The translations under genes and the position numbers were made by a program. From DASZBX01 sp035943635 (GTDB lineage: Bacteria > Actinomycetota > Actinomycetes > Streptomycetales > Catenulisporaceae): a DNA stretch of 64,000 bases. This document shows positions 19,013 to 27,452 of this stretch, in pieces. The number at the start of each line of letters is the position of its first letter. Position 1 is the stretch's first letter. The stretch spans positions 62,001 to 126,000 of the forward strand of contig DASZBX010000057.1 of the NCBI GenBank assembly GCA_035943635.1, given 5' to 3'. Under the pieces are notes generated by a model that saw only the letters and a program-made list of their open reading frames with translations, did no database searches and had not been told where the DNA came from.

Positions 19013-19429
19013 ATGTCCGAACAGTCCAACATCACCATGGTCCAAAACCTGTTCGCCGCGCTCAATGAGGGTGACCTCACGGCCGCCGAGGAAGAGTTCC
19101 TGCACGATGAGGTCAGCGTCCACGTGCCCGGACAGCACGCGCTGGCCAAGAAGCACGCCGGCAAGCAGAACGTCCTGGACTTCTACAGCGGTGTGCGCAC
19201 CCAGACCGACGAGGTCACGTTCGAGATCGACTCGATCGCCGCCGCCGGGGACCAGGTCCTGGTCGAGTTGCACATCCAGGCCCGCCGCACCGGCCCGTCC
19301 GCGGCGACCGTGGACCTGCACGGGATGAACGCCATCACGTTCACCGACGGGAAGATCGCCCAGATCCGCCAGTACACCGGCGACCAGCACACCCTCGACG
19401 GCTACCTGGCCTCGTCCGGCGCCAAGTAG
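19013..19429 (+). CDS. SnoaL-like / NTF2-fold protein
   Basis: A 138-residue single-domain protein with the SnoaL/nuclear transport factor 2 pattern: an N-terminal helix NLFAALNEGDLTAAEEEF, a central FEIDSIAAAGDQVLVEL strand pair and a C-terminal FTDGKIAQIRQYTG strand. The ORF is open further upstream, but ATG 19013 follows GGGAGGGA and is the start. Family members include small ketone-ring cyclases, isomerases and proteins of unknown role, so no reaction is assigned. It is a single gene, closed by the hairpin at 19472-19500. The 287 bp upstream hold no recognisable gene. Confidence 0.8.
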   Translation: MSEQSNITMVQNLFAALNEGDLTAAEEEFLHDEVSVHVPGQHALAKKHAGKQNVLDFYSGVRTQTDEVTFEIDSIAAAGDQVLVELHIQARRTGPSAATVDLHGMNAITFTDGKIAQIRQYTGDQHTLDGYLASSGAK

Positions 19430-19471
19430 TCCCCGGCCCGGGTCGAATCCCGTCCGGGTCACCAGGTGAAC

Positions 19472-19500
19472 GGCCAGGTCAGGTACTATCTGATCTGGCC
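19472..19500 (+). terminator. Rho-independent-like terminator after SnoaL gene
   Basis: GGCCAGGTCAG and CTGATCTGGCC form an 11-bp stem with one G-T wobble around loop gtactat, followed by attctgttgt. A second small hairpin (CCCGG...CCGGG) lies just before it, near 19436-19460. Confidence 0.65.
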
Positions 19501-19541
19501 ATTCTGTTGTCTGCGGGCAGCGATCAGTAGGGGGATCCGGC

Positions 19542-20609
19542 TTGAAGACGCCTGAGTCGATCGGGTTGCCGGTGTCCGATCCGGAGCCGTTGCGCCATGG
19601 ATCGGCCAATGCCGCTACCGGCGGGGTGTGGCGGGTGCGGGGTACGGCGGGTGGGGCTGTGCTCAAGGTCGCCAGGGGTCCGCATCCTGAGCGGGCGCAT
19701 ATGGTTTGGCCGACCAGCGACGAGCCGGCGCATTGGAACTACTGGCGGCGCGAGTTGCTTGCCTACGAGTCCGGCTTGGCCGCGGCCGCGTATCGCGATG
19801 CGGGGATTGTCGTGCCGCAGGTGCTGAGCATGGACGAACGTGCGGACGGTGGCGTCGACCTGTGGCTTGAGGACGTGGAGGGCGTCGCCGGGTTCGAATG
19901 GTCGGTGCCCAGGCTTGCGCGGTTCGCCTATGAGCTGGGGGTGGGACAGGCGAAGTGGGTTGGGCGGGTACCAGATCAGGCGTGGCTCTCGCGGCGGTGG
20001 TTGGCTCAGTATCTGCGCCAGGAGCCGAGCCGGTCCGCGGGGTTGCCGGAGGAGGTTTGGGAGAGTCCGGAGACCGCGGCGGTTGTGGCCGGGTGGTCGG
20101 CGTCGGTGCGTTCGGGGGTGAGGCGGCTGTGGGGTGAGCGAGATCGTGTTCTGGCGGCGGCCGAGTCGGGGGACCGCACGTTGTGCCACCTGGACGTCTG
20201 GCCGTCCAACCTGCTGGATGCCGATTGTGTCAGCGTGCTGCTGGACTGGTCCTTCGTCGGGGAGGGCGCGGTCGGCGAGGACGTGGCCAACTTGATCGTG
20301 GACAGCTGCGCCGATGGGCTGATGGACATGGCGCTGCTGCCGGAGATCGCGCAGTCCTGCGTCGAGTCGTATGTGAATGGTCTGCGGGACGGCGGTTGGG
20401 CCGGGCGGGAGGACCAGGTCCGGCTCGCTGTCGCCGCGTGTGGGGCGGCCAAGTACAGCTGGTTCGGGCCGACGTTTCTCGGCCGGGCGCTGCGCGGGGA
20501 CACGACCCGGAGCAGCTACGGGCAGGATGACTCTGCTCTCGACGCCGTGCGTCGGACGGGAGACCTGGTCGCGCTCATTGTTCAGTGGGCTGATGCAGTT
20601 CTCGGCTGA
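19542..20609 (+). CDS. Aminoglycoside phosphotransferase-family (APH) kinase-like protein
   Basis: A 355-residue protein of the APH/choline kinase fold. The catalytic loop reads LCHLDVWPSNLLD (equivalent to HGDxxxxN, with His-Leu-Asp) and is followed by VLLDWSFVGEGAVGEDVANL, the metal-binding Asp region. The start is TTG 19542 with AGTAGGGGG about 9 nt upstream. Substrate is unknown: the family phosphorylates antibiotics, amino acids, sugars or choline. Its 3' end overlaps that of the convergent tetR gene by 35 bp. Its GC3 is somewhat lower than its neighbours. Confidence 0.82.
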   Translation: MKTPESIGLPVSDPEPLRHGSANAATGGVWRVRGTAGGAVLKVARGPHPERAHMVWPTSDEPAHWNYWRRELLAYESGLAAAAYRDAGIVVPQVLSMDERADGGVDLWLEDVEGVAGFEWSVPRLARFAYELGVGQAKWVGRVPDQAWLSRRWLAQYLRQEPSRSAGLPEEVWESPETAAVVAGWSASVRSGVRRLWGERDRVLAAAESGDRTLCHLDVWPSNLLDADCVSVLLDWSFVGEGAVGEDVANLIVDSCADGLMDMALLPEIAQSCVESYVNGLRDGGWAGREDQVRLAVAACGAAKYSWFGPTFLGRALRGDTTRSSYGQDDSALDAVRRTGDLVALIVQWADAVLG

Positions 20610-21267
20610 GCGGGTTGGGCGAGGCGGGATCGGGCGCAGCCGGCGCGCGCAGGCCGTTGAGGCTGCCGGTGAATGCGCCTACGGCCAGCCGGGCGATCGT
20701 CTCGGGGGCGATTTGGGCGAAGCGGTCGTCGGGGAGGGAGAGCCAGTGCACGATGGTGGCGTCGACGAAACCGAGATAGCCGCGTAGGGCCACCACCACG
20801 GCCGGGTCGTCGGTGTCGACGGGCGCATCGGTGGCGGTGGGGGGATCGGCGGTGGCCAGGTCGGCGAGGATCTGGGCGCATATCTCGGCTCGCAGGTCCT
20901 CGATGAGCGCCGCGGTCTCGGGGAGTGCGGCTTCCTGGCTGCTGCGTAGGAGGGAGAGGAAGCCGGTCCGGTGTTTCTCGGCGTAGCGGGCGTAGTACAG
21001 CGCGGACTCGTGCAGCCGGGTCAGGGACGGCGGGCCGGGGATGGACTGCAGGCCCGCGCGCACGGTGTCGGCTGCGGCGTGGATGACTTCGAGGTAGAGC
21101 GACTGTTTGCTGCCGTAGTAGAAGACGATCAGCGGGGCGGTCACGCCGGCTGCGGCCGCGATCTCGGCCATGGAGACGGCGGCGTAGGGGCTGCGGCCGA
21201 ACAGGTCGCGGGCCGCGGCGAGGATGGCGGCGCGGCGCTGGTCGGGGGAGAGGCGTCGCCGGGTCAT
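20575..21267 (-). CDS. TetR-family transcriptional regulator, divergent from GH13 amylase
   Basis: A 230-residue TetR protein. The helix-turn-helix spans residues ~12-55 (RRAAILAAARDLFGRSPYAAVSMAEIAAAAGVTAPLIVFYYGSKQSLYLE in its essential parts). The rest is an all-helical ligand-binding domain. ATG 21267 (MTRRRLSPDQ) is chosen because it places the HTH at the usual distance from the N-terminus; the frame is open to 21324, across the palindrome at 21308-21325, which is unlikely to be coding. It probably represses itself and the divergent amylase through that palindrome. Confidence 0.88.
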   Translation of the reverse strand: MTRRRLSPDQRRAAILAAARDLFGRSPYAAVSMAEIAAAAGVTAPLIVFYYGSKQSLYLEVIHAAADTVRAGLQSIPGPPSLTRLHESALYYARYAEKHRTGFLSLLRSSQEAALPETAALIEDLRAEICAQILADLATADPPTATDAPVDTDDPAVVVALRGYLGFVDATIVHWLSLPDDRFAQIAPETIARLAVGAFTGSLNGLRAPAAPDPASPNPLSRELHQPTEQ

Positions 21268-21307
21268 CGATCTCAGGGTAACAGCCGGGTCCGGCTGGTA
21301 CGCTGCT

Positions 21308-21325
21308 ATTGAACGCTTATTCAAT
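21308..21325. promoter_or_regulatory. Palindromic operator candidate ATTGAA-N6-TTCAAT
   Basis: A perfect 6-bp inverted repeat with a 6-bp spacer (attgaa cgctta ttcaat) lies in the 76-bp gap between the tetR start (21267) and the amylase start (21344). The AT-rich stretch around it may also be the overlapping -10 region of both promoters. The likely binder is the adjacent TetR protein. Confidence 0.6.
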
Positions 21326-21343
21326 TAGGAGGGGCGGGAGTCC

Positions 21344-22726
21344 ATGAGCGCCGAATGGTCCGAGCACGCGATCTGGTGGCACCTGCATCCGATCAGTTTC
21401 CTGGGCGTGCCGGGTGAGGCTCCGGCGCAGGTGGGCGCCAGTACAGGAGCAACCGCGGAAGCTGAGGCGAATCATCGGCTGGGCCGGCTGGAGGGGTGGC
21501 TGGACTACCTGGTCGAGCTCGGCTGCAACGGGCTGGCGCTCGGGCCGATCTTCGCCAGCGAGTCGCATGGCTACGACACGACGGACCACTACCGGATCGA
21601 CCCCCGGCTCGGCGACGGCGCGGACTTCGACCGGCTGGTCGCGGCCTGTCGGGAGCGTGGCGTGCGGCTGCTGCTCGACGGCGTGTTCAACCACGTCGGC
21701 CGCGGTTTCCCCGGGTTCGTCGACGTTCTCGCGCACGGGCGCGAGTCGCGGTACGCCTCGTGGTTCCGGCTCGACTTCGACAGTCCGGGGCAGGGCGGCG
21801 ACGGGTTCGGCTACGCGGACTTCGAGGGGCACCGGAGCCTGGTCGCGCTCAACCACGCGGAGCCCGCGGTGCTGGACTATGTCAGTGACGTGATGTCGCA
21901 CTGGCTGGATCGCGGCGCGGACGGTTGGCGGCTGGACGCGGCCTACGCGGTCCCGAGCGAGTTCTGGCGGGCCGCCACGGAGCGGGTGCGGCGGCGGCAC
22001 CCGCAGGCCTGGTTCGTCGGGGAGTACATCCACGGCGACTACGCGGCCGCAGTCCGCGACGGCGGCCTGGACTCGGCGACCCAGTACGAACTGTGGAAGG
22101 CCGTCTGGAGCAGCATCAACGACGGCAACCTGTTCGAGCTGGCCTGGGCGCTGGAGCGGCACGAGGGGTTCGCGGCGCAGATGCGTCCGCTCGTCTTCGT
22201 CGGCAACCACGACGTCACCCGGCTGGCCAGTCGGCTGGAGGACGAACGGCACCTGGCGCACGCGCTCGCGATCCTGTTCACCGTGCCGGGGATTCCGAGC
22301 GTCTACGCGGGGGACGAGCAGGCGTTCCGCGGTGTGAAGTACGAACGCGAGGGCGGGGACGAGGAGATCCGGCCGGCGTTCCCGCAGGAGGGGCCCGGCG
22401 GCCTGGCGGCGTACGGGTGGCCGGTCTATCGGCTGCACCAGGATCTGATCGGGCTGCGCCGGCGGCATCCGTGGTTGGTGCGCGGGCAGATCGAGAAGCT
22501 GCATCTGGACAATCTCGCCTTCGCGTATCGGGTGCACGAGGCCGACCCGGGGCCCGGCGCCGGGCCGGGCGGGAGCCTGGTGGTGTTGCTCAACCTGGGG
22601 GACGGCGACGTCACGTTCCCGGTCGAGCTGCCCGGGGCGAAGCGGCTGCTCGGCAGCGGTGCTGACGGCGGGGCGGTCGAGCAGGTCGAGGCGCATGGGT
22701 GGGCGATCGTCGAACTCCAGCCGTGA
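21344..22726 (+). CDS. GH13 alpha-amylase-family hydrolase
   Basis: A 460-residue intracellular (no signal peptide) GH13 enzyme acting on alpha-glucosidic bonds. The conserved GH13 regions are present: DGVFNHVG (region I), GWRLDAA with nucleophile D198 (II), GEYIHGD with acid/base E227 (III) and FVGNHDV with H289/D290 (IV). A small C-terminal beta domain ends the protein. The start is ATG 21344 with AGGAGGGGCGGGAG just upstream. It is divergently paired with a TetR regulator, an unusual partner since actinobacterial amylases are more often LacI-controlled. Maltodextrin or trehalose-type alpha-glucoside hydrolysis is likely; exact specificity is not readable. Confidence 0.93.
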   Translation: MSAEWSEHAIWWHLHPISFLGVPGEAPAQVGASTGATAEAEANHRLGRLEGWLDYLVELGCNGLALGPIFASESHGYDTTDHYRIDPRLGDGADFDRLVAACRERGVRLLLDGVFNHVGRGFPGFVDVLAHGRESRYASWFRLDFDSPGQGGDGFGYADFEGHRSLVALNHAEPAVLDYVSDVMSHWLDRGADGWRLDAAYAVPSEFWRAATERVRRRHPQAWFVGEYIHGDYAAAVRDGGLDSATQYELWKAVWSSINDGNLFELAWALERHEGFAAQMRPLVFVGNHDVTRLASRLEDERHLAHALAILFTVPGIPSVYAGDEQAFRGVKYEREGGDEEIRPAFPQEGPGGLAAYGWPVYRLHQDLIGLRRRHPWLVRGQIEKLHLDNLAFAYRVHEADPGPGAGPGGSLVVLLNLGDGDVTFPVELPGAKRLLGSGADGGAVEQVEAHGWAIVELQP

Positions 22727-22765
22727 GCGAGTAAGTGCGAGCGGATTCTCTTGGTAAGAGTGGAC

Positions 22766-22794
22766 TTGCATGAAGCGGCGGGAGCGCCTATATT
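22766..22794 (+). promoter_or_regulatory. Sigma70-type promoter of the alpha/beta hydrolase gene
   Basis: TTGCAT (22766-22771), 17-bp spacer, TATATT (22789-22794), 40 bp before the hydrolase ATG and just after the amylase gene. It is one of the best-matching housekeeping-type promoters in the window. Confidence 0.6.
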
Positions 22795-22833
22795 CATGAG
22801 AGTCAGGTCTTACGAAGAGAAGGAAGTCTCCTC

Positions 22834-23661
22834 ATGTCTGCTCCCACCACTGCCAACCGCACCTCCCGGACCGTCGAGCTCTCCGGCGGGGTCTCGCTCA
22901 GCATCGACGAGTTCGGGACCAACACCGAGGGGCAGGGCGTCCTCGTGCTGCACGGCGGCGCCGGACCACGGTCGGTCGCCGGACTGGCCGGCGTGTTGTC
23001 AGAGCACGTGTACGCGGTCGTGCCCACGCATCCGGGTTTCGACGGCACGCCGCGACCGGAATCGTTCGACTCCATGGCCGATCTGGCCGTCGCCTACCTG
23101 GACCTGCTCGACGAACTCGACCTGACCGGGGTCATGGTGATCGGCAACTCGGTCGGCGGGTGGATCGCCGCCGAGATGGCCCTGCGCGACACCCGCGGCC
23201 GGATCGGCTGCCTGGTGCTGGTCAACGCGACCGGCATCGATACCGACGGCGAGTCGAAGGTCGTCGACCCGCGCGGGATGGCGCCCGCGGACATCAGCAA
23301 GCTGTCGTTCGCCGACGCGGCCTTCCGGCCGGACTTCTCCTCGTTCTCCGACCAGCAGCGGGCCGGCATGATCGCCAACCAGCAGACGCTGTCCGCCTAC
23401 GCCGGCCCGGAGTTCAGCCACGACCCGAAGCTGCGCGGGCGGCTGCACCGGGTCACCGTGCCGGTGCTGGTGGTCTGGGGCGAGCAGGACGGGATCGCGC
23501 CGCTGGAGTACGGCCGGGCCTACGCCGAGTCCTTCCCGAACGGGCACTTCGCGCCGGTCGCGGAGGCCGGGCACTTCCCGCAGATCGAGCAGATGGGCCG
23601 CACCATGGGCGCGATCGGGAACTTCGTGGACACGGTGATGAAGCCGGGCGGGCAGGCCTGA
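22834..23661 (+). CDS. Alpha/beta-hydrolase fold protein
   Basis: A 275-residue cytosolic alpha/beta hydrolase. The oxyanion strand LVLHGGAGPRS, nucleophile elbow GNSVGG with Ser106, acid in VWGEQDGIAP and His in AEAGHFPQIEQ complete the triad. The start is ATG 22834 preceded by GAAGAGAAGGAAG. It follows the amylase by 107 bp but has its own promoter. Substrate is unknown; the short lid region (ADISKLSFADAAFRPDF) suggests a small ester or lactone. Confidence 0.88.
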   Translation: MSAPTTANRTSRTVELSGGVSLSIDEFGTNTEGQGVLVLHGGAGPRSVAGLAGVLSEHVYAVVPTHPGFDGTPRPESFDSMADLAVAYLDLLDELDLTGVMVIGNSVGGWIAAEMALRDTRGRIGCLVLVNATGIDTDGESKVVDPRGMAPADISKLSFADAAFRPDFSSFSDQQRAGMIANQQTLSAYAGPEFSHDPKLRGRLHRVTVPVLVVWGEQDGIAPLEYGRAYAESFPNGHFAPVAEAGHFPQIEQMGRTMGAIGNFVDTVMKPGGQA

Positions 23662-23794
23662 TCCACAGCGCGGCGCGGCAGGGCCCGGAGTCTGGGCCCG
23701 GCCGCGCGGCGCCGGCCACCGCTCGGCGGCGATGGCGTAGGCAGGTGCGGGGCGCGCGGGCAACCAGGGCAAGCAGGCAAGCAGAGGAGGGGAC

Positions 23795-25348
23795 ATGCCA
23801 GATCTCGACTATCGTCGTCGGCTGCTCGTGCTGGCCGTGTGCTGTATGAGTCTGCTGATCGCCGGTGTGGACACGACCGCGGTGAACGTCGCGTTGCCCG
23901 CGATCCGGCGGGATCTGACCGCGTCCGTCAGTGGCCTGCAATGGACCGTGGACGGATACACCCTGGCCGTGGCCGGGTTTCTGATGCTCGCCGGGTCGAC
24001 GGCGGACCGGATCGGGCGGCGGCGGGTGTTCCGGTTCGGGGTGGCGATGTTCACGCTCGGATCGCTCGCCTGCTCGCTGGCGCCGGGACTTTCCTGGCTG
24101 GTCGCGTTCCGGGTGGTGCAGGGCTTGGGGGCCAGCATGCTCAACCCGGTCGCGTTGTCGATCTTGACCACGACCTTCACCGATCGGCGGGAACGGACCC
24201 GGGCGATCGGGGTGTGGAGCGGGACGATCGGACTGTCCCTCGCGCTCGGGCCCGTCGTCGGCGGACTGTTGGTCGGTGCGGCCGGATGGCGGTCGGTGTT
24301 CTGGATCAACATTCCGGTCGGTGCGGCCGCGTTCGTGCTGGCCGGGTGGTTCGTGCCGGAGTCCAGGGCGGCCGGCGCGCGGCGGGCGGATCCGGTCGGG
24401 CAGGTGTTGGCCGTCGCGGTGATGGTCGCGATCGTGGGGGCGATCATCGAAGGGGCACGGGCCGGATATGGCAGCCCGCTGATTGTGGGGTTGTTCGCGG
24501 TGGGTATTTCGGGTGCCGTGATGCTGGTCCGATACGAGCGGCGCCGGGAGCAGCCGCTGATCGACCCGGCGTTCTTCCGCTCGATTCCGTTCACCGGCGC
24601 GGCTTTCGCGGCCGTCGCCGCGTTCACCGCGATGGCCGGATTCCTCTTTCTCAATACCCTGTATCTTCAGGACGTGCGCGGATACGGTGCGCTGCATGCC
24701 GGGCTGCTGACCGTGCCGTTGGCCGGGGCCACGGCGATCTCCTCGCCGATCTCCGGCCGGATCACCGCGCGGTACGGCCCGCGGCCGCCGCTGGTCGCGG
24801 CCGGAGTGTTGGTGGCGGTCTCGGCGGTCATGCTGACCATGCTCACGCCCGCGACCTCCCTGCCGGTGCTGCTCGTCGCGTATGCGTTGTTCGGCACGGG
24901 ATTCGGGCTGGTCAACACGCCGATCACGAACACCGCGGTGTCCGGCATGCCGCGCTCGCAGGCCGGGGTGTCCGCCGCGATCGCCTCGACCGGGCGGCAG
25001 ATCGGCAACAGTCTGGGCGTGGCGGTCGTCGGGTCGATCGTGACGGCGCGGGCCGGCGGCGTGAGCGGAGGCGGGTCGTTCAGCGCGGCCAGTCATCTGG
25101 GGTTCTGGGTCCTGGCCGGTTGCGGGGCGCTGGTCGCGGTTGTGGGGATCGTGACCACGACCCGGTGGGCTGCGGCGAGTGCTGCGCGGGTTGCTGCCGG
25201 GTTTTCCGGGACGTCGCCGACCGTCGCCGATCAATCGGCGGTGGCGGTGGCGCCGTCCCCAACAAGATCATGCGAGCAGCGTCGCATTGTTGGAGCCAGC
25301 TCGCTGCGCGTCGCTATACTGGGCGCAGCCCGAAAGGTGAACCGATGA
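23795..25348 (+). CDS. MFS drug/proton antiporter, DHA2 (EmrB/QacA) family
   Basis: A 517-residue transporter with about 14 membrane helices. Motif A (GSTADRIGRRRVF) follows helix 2, and the DHA-type motif C lies in helix 5 (GLSLALGPVVGGLLVG); helix 1 has the DTTAVNVALPAI signature of the family. The start is ATG 23795 preceded by GCAGAGGAGGGG. Its last codons overlap the following tetR by 4 bp (ATGA), so the pair is probably translationally coupled. The last ~45 residues are a non-membrane tail that carries the palindrome at 25270-25287, so this end may be a regulatory region that happens to be open. Likely exports a toxic compound under TetR control. Confidence 0.93.
   Translation: MPDLDYRRRLLVLAVCCMSLLIAGVDTTAVNVALPAIRRDLTASVSGLQWTVDGYTLAVAGFLMLAGSTADRIGRRRVFRFGVAMFTLGSLACSLAPGLSWLVAFRVVQGLGASMLNPVALSILTTTFTDRRERTRAIGVWSGTIGLSLALGPVVGGLLVGAAGWRSVFWINIPVGAAAFVLAGWFVPESRAAGARRADPVGQVLAVAVMVAIVGAIIEGARAGYGSPLIVGLFAVGISGAVMLVRYERRREQPLIDPAFFRSIPFTGAAFAAVAAFTAMAGFLFLNTLYLQDVRGYGALHAGLLTVPLAGATAISSPISGRITARYGPRPPLVAAGVLVAVSAVMLTMLTPATSLPVLLVAYALFGTGFGLVNTPITNTAVSGMPRSQAGVSAAIASTGRQIGNSLGVAVVGSIVTARAGGVSGGGSFSAASHLGFWVLAGCGALVAVVGIVTTTRWAAASAARVAAGFSGTSPTVADQSAVAVAPSPTRSCEQRRIVGASSLRVAILGAARKVNR
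25270..25287. promoter_or_regulatory. Palindromic operator candidate ATGCGA-N6-TCGCAT
   Basis: A perfect 6-bp inverted repeat with a 6-bp spacer, 57 bp before the tetR start and inside the 3' end of the MFS gene. A TATACT hexamer at 25315-25320 may be the -10 of an internal tetR promoter; no well-spaced -35 is evident. Confidence 0.5.
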
Positions 25349-25968
25349 CCGAGCAGAGTGCGAACGGCCGCGCCAACCAGAAACTGCGCACGCGCACCGC
25401 GATCGTGCAGGCCGCGGCCGAGTTGAGCCGGACCGGCCGCGAGGTGACCATGCCGGAGATCGCCAAGGCGGCGCTGGTCTCCGAGGCCACGGCCTACCGG
25501 TACTTCCCCGACCTGGCCGGCCTGCTCCAGGAGGCGATCGCCGGGCAGCTGCCGACCCCGGCCGAGGCCCTGGCCGCGGTCGCCGACTCGGCGGATCCGG
25601 TCGAGCGGGTCGGCGCGGCGACCGAGTTCCTGCTGCGGCACGTGCTGGCCCGGCAGGGCGTGGTCCGCGCCATGATCGCGTCGACCATGACCCGGCCGGG
25701 CGAGGCCGCCGCCCGCCCCGGACTGCGGGTCGGACTGATCGATCACGCGCTGGCGCCGCTGGTCAGCGGACTGGCATCCGGGTCGACGGAGCATGCGGCC
25801 GAACTGGAACAGCTGCGCCGGGACCTCGCGATCGTGGTCAGCGCGGAGGCCCTGTTCAGCCTGACCGACCTCTACCAGGTGGCTCCCGAGGACGCGATCG
25901 CCAGCGTCGTGCACACGGCGACGACCCTGACCAGGGCGTTCGTGCAGGAGTACGTCACGACGCGCTAG
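25345..25968 (+). CDS. TetR-family regulator coupled to MFS exporter
   Basis: A 207-residue TetR-type protein. The HTH spans ~15-60 (RTRTAIVQAAAEL; EVTMPEIAKAALVSEATAYRYF). The helical ligand domain follows. ATG 25345 overlaps the MFS stop by 4 bp. It probably represses its own internal promoter and perhaps the exporter. The stop codon TAG (25966-25968) is part of a CTAG that is the target-site duplication of the element at 25969-26162. Confidence 0.9.
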   Translation: MTEQSANGRANQKLRTRTAIVQAAAELSRTGREVTMPEIAKAALVSEATAYRYFPDLAGLLQEAIAGQLPTPAEALAAVADSADPVERVGAATEFLLRHVLARQGVVRAMIASTMTRPGEAAARPGLRVGLIDHALAPLVSGLASGSTEHAAELEQLRRDLAIVVSAEALFSLTDLYQVAPEDAIASVVHTATTLTRAFVQEYVTTR

Positions 25969-26162
25969 GCGGTGTTGGGGAATGTGTCAAGGCCACGGCA
26001 TGACCGCCGGTTTGTGCTGGTAGGTGAGGCGAATCTGGTCGGCGCCGAGCATGGGCGCGCCGCACGGGACGGCTCATACTCGGTCGTCTGCGCCGTTCCG
26101 TGCGGTACGGCCAGGCGACGGCGATCACCGGACTCGCGCCTTGAGACATTCCCAAACACTGC
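25969..26162. mobile_element. 194-bp MITE-like element with 25-bp TIRs and CTAG target duplication
   Basis: The left end gcggtgttggggaatg (continuing to tcaaggc) matches the reverse complement of the right end at 22 of 25 positions. CTAG flanks both ends (25965-25968 and 26163-26166). An inner stem is formed by CCGCACGGGACGGC (near 26056) and its imperfect complement CGCCGTTCCGTGCGG (near 26091). No transposase is encoded; short frames on the two strands give near-mirror peptides, as expected for a palindromic element. CTAG fits the 4-bp YTAR target known for IS5-type elements, so a non-autonomous IS5-family derivative is a reasonable inference. Confidence 0.8.
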
Positions 26163-27452
26163 CTAGCTGGCCGGGACGTGAACGGCCAGCAGGGCGGTGT
26201 CGTCGCTCATCTGGCCGTCGGTGTGTTCCCGGACGGACAGGCAGATGCGGTCGAGCGTCTGCGCGGCGCTGAGCTCCGCGCAGGAGGCCAGCACCTCGTG
26301 CAGGCGCTCCTCGCCGTAGACCGGTCGCAGCTCGGCCGGGCCGTGGGCGCGGCGGGCCTCGGTGACCCCGTCGCTGAACAGCAGCAGCGTGTCGCCGGGC
26401 TCGAGCCGGAAGCGGACGTCGCTCAGGTCGACCTCGGTGGCCAGGCCGAGCAGCATGCCCAGCCGTCCGACCTCCTGCACCCGGCCGTCCGCGCGGCGCA
26501 CCAGCGGCAGCGGGTGCCCGCCGGCGCTGATCCGGCCGGCCAGGCCGCCGGACGGCGTCATGCGGAAGGTCGCGTAGACCGCGGTCAGGAAACGCCGGTG
26601 CTTGACCTGCTGGGTGATCAGCGCGGTGTTGAGCCGGCCGAGCACCACGGCCGGGGACTGGTGCCGGGTGGCCTCGGCGCGCAGGGTGTAGCGGGCCAGG
26701 GCGGTGATCTTCGCGGCGCGCACGCCCTTGCCGCACACGTCGCCGAGCACCACGCCCCAAGTGTCGTTGCGCAGCGCGAACAGGTCGTAGAAGTCACCGG
26801 ACACCTCCGCGCCCCCGGACGGCAGGTAGGCGGCGGACGCGTCCAGCCCGGGTATCTCCGGCAGGGTCTCGGGCAGCAGCGACTCCTGCAGCACGCGCAC
26901 CTGCCGGGTCGCCGCGCGCAGGCTCTGGCGCAGGCCGATCTCCGTGGTCACCGACCTGGCCAGGATGCCCAGGCCCTGGATCTGCTCCTCGGTCCAGCGG
27001 TGCGGGTGGTCGTTGAGCACGCACAGGCCGCCGAGGATCTCCCCGTCCGGGGAGTGGATCGGGTACCCGGCCCAGGCGCCGATGGCCAGGCTGGAGACCC
27101 CGGCCAGGCCGCTGACCCGCGGGTCGGCGGCGGTGTCGTCGATGATCAGCGGCTTGCCGGTGGCGATCAGCAGCTGGCAGGGGCTGTCCGGCAGGTCCAG
27201 GCAGCGCGGCCCGTCCCCGCCCAGGCCCGGGCCGACCGCGCTGAGCCAGTACGAGCGGCGCTCGTCGATCACCGTGATGAACGCCCGCTGCCCGCCGGCC
27301 ACCGCGGCCGCGAGCCGGGCCAGGTCGTCGAAACCGTCCTCCGGGCCGGCGTCGAGCAGCCCGGACGCGTACACCGCGGCCAGTCGGCGCGGGGCCAGCA
27401 CTTCGGGGGCGATGCCCCCGGCTCCGGGCCGGGGTACCTCGGGTTCGGACAT
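26163..27452 (-). CDS. GAF-domain PP2C (SpoIIE/RsbU-type) protein phosphatase
   Basis: A 429-residue protein. A GAF domain spans ~25-175 (AFITVIDERRSYWLSAVG; CQLLIATGKPLIIDDTAADPRV; GGLCVLNDHPHRWT). A short coiled linker (~175-195) leads into a SpoIIE/PP2C domain (~195-428) with metal-site motifs SGDFYDLF, VLGDVCGKG, LLFSDGVTEAR and MSDDTALLAV. Such enzymes dephosphorylate STAS anti-anti-sigma factors; the STAS gene at 29953 is a candidate partner. The start is ATG 27452. The stop TAG overlaps the right CTAG copy of the adjacent MITE. Confidence 0.92.
   Translation of the reverse strand: MSEPEVPRPGAGGIAPEVLAPRRLAAVYASGLLDAGPEDGFDDLARLAAAVAGGQRAFITVIDERRSYWLSAVGPGLGGDGPRCLDLPDSPCQLLIATGKPLIIDDTAADPRVSGLAGVSSLAIGAWAGYPIHSPDGEILGGLCVLNDHPHRWTEEQIQGLGILARSVTTEIGLRQSLRAATRQVRVLQESLLPETLPEIPGLDASAAYLPSGGAEVSGDFYDLFALRNDTWGVVLGDVCGKGVRAAKITALARYTLRAEATRHQSPAVVLGRLNTALITQQVKHRRFLTAVYATFRMTPSGGLAGRISAGGHPLPLVRRADGRVQEVGRLGMLLGLATEVDLSDVRFRLEPGDTLLLFSDGVTEARRAHGPAELRPVYGEERLHEVLASCAELSAAQTLDRICLSVREHTDGQMSDDTALLAVHVPAS

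Noticed and set aside
19433..19465. tRNA-like 3' end (GGGTCGAATCCCGTCCGGGTCACCA)-style sequence
   Set aside because: No 5' half, no anticodon stem, and T-arm pairing fails. It is better explained as a small hairpin after the SnoaL stop.
25972..26166. Two ~64-codon genes on opposite strands between tetR and PP2C
   Set aside because: The near-mirror peptides are produced by the terminal inverted repeats of the MITE-like element.
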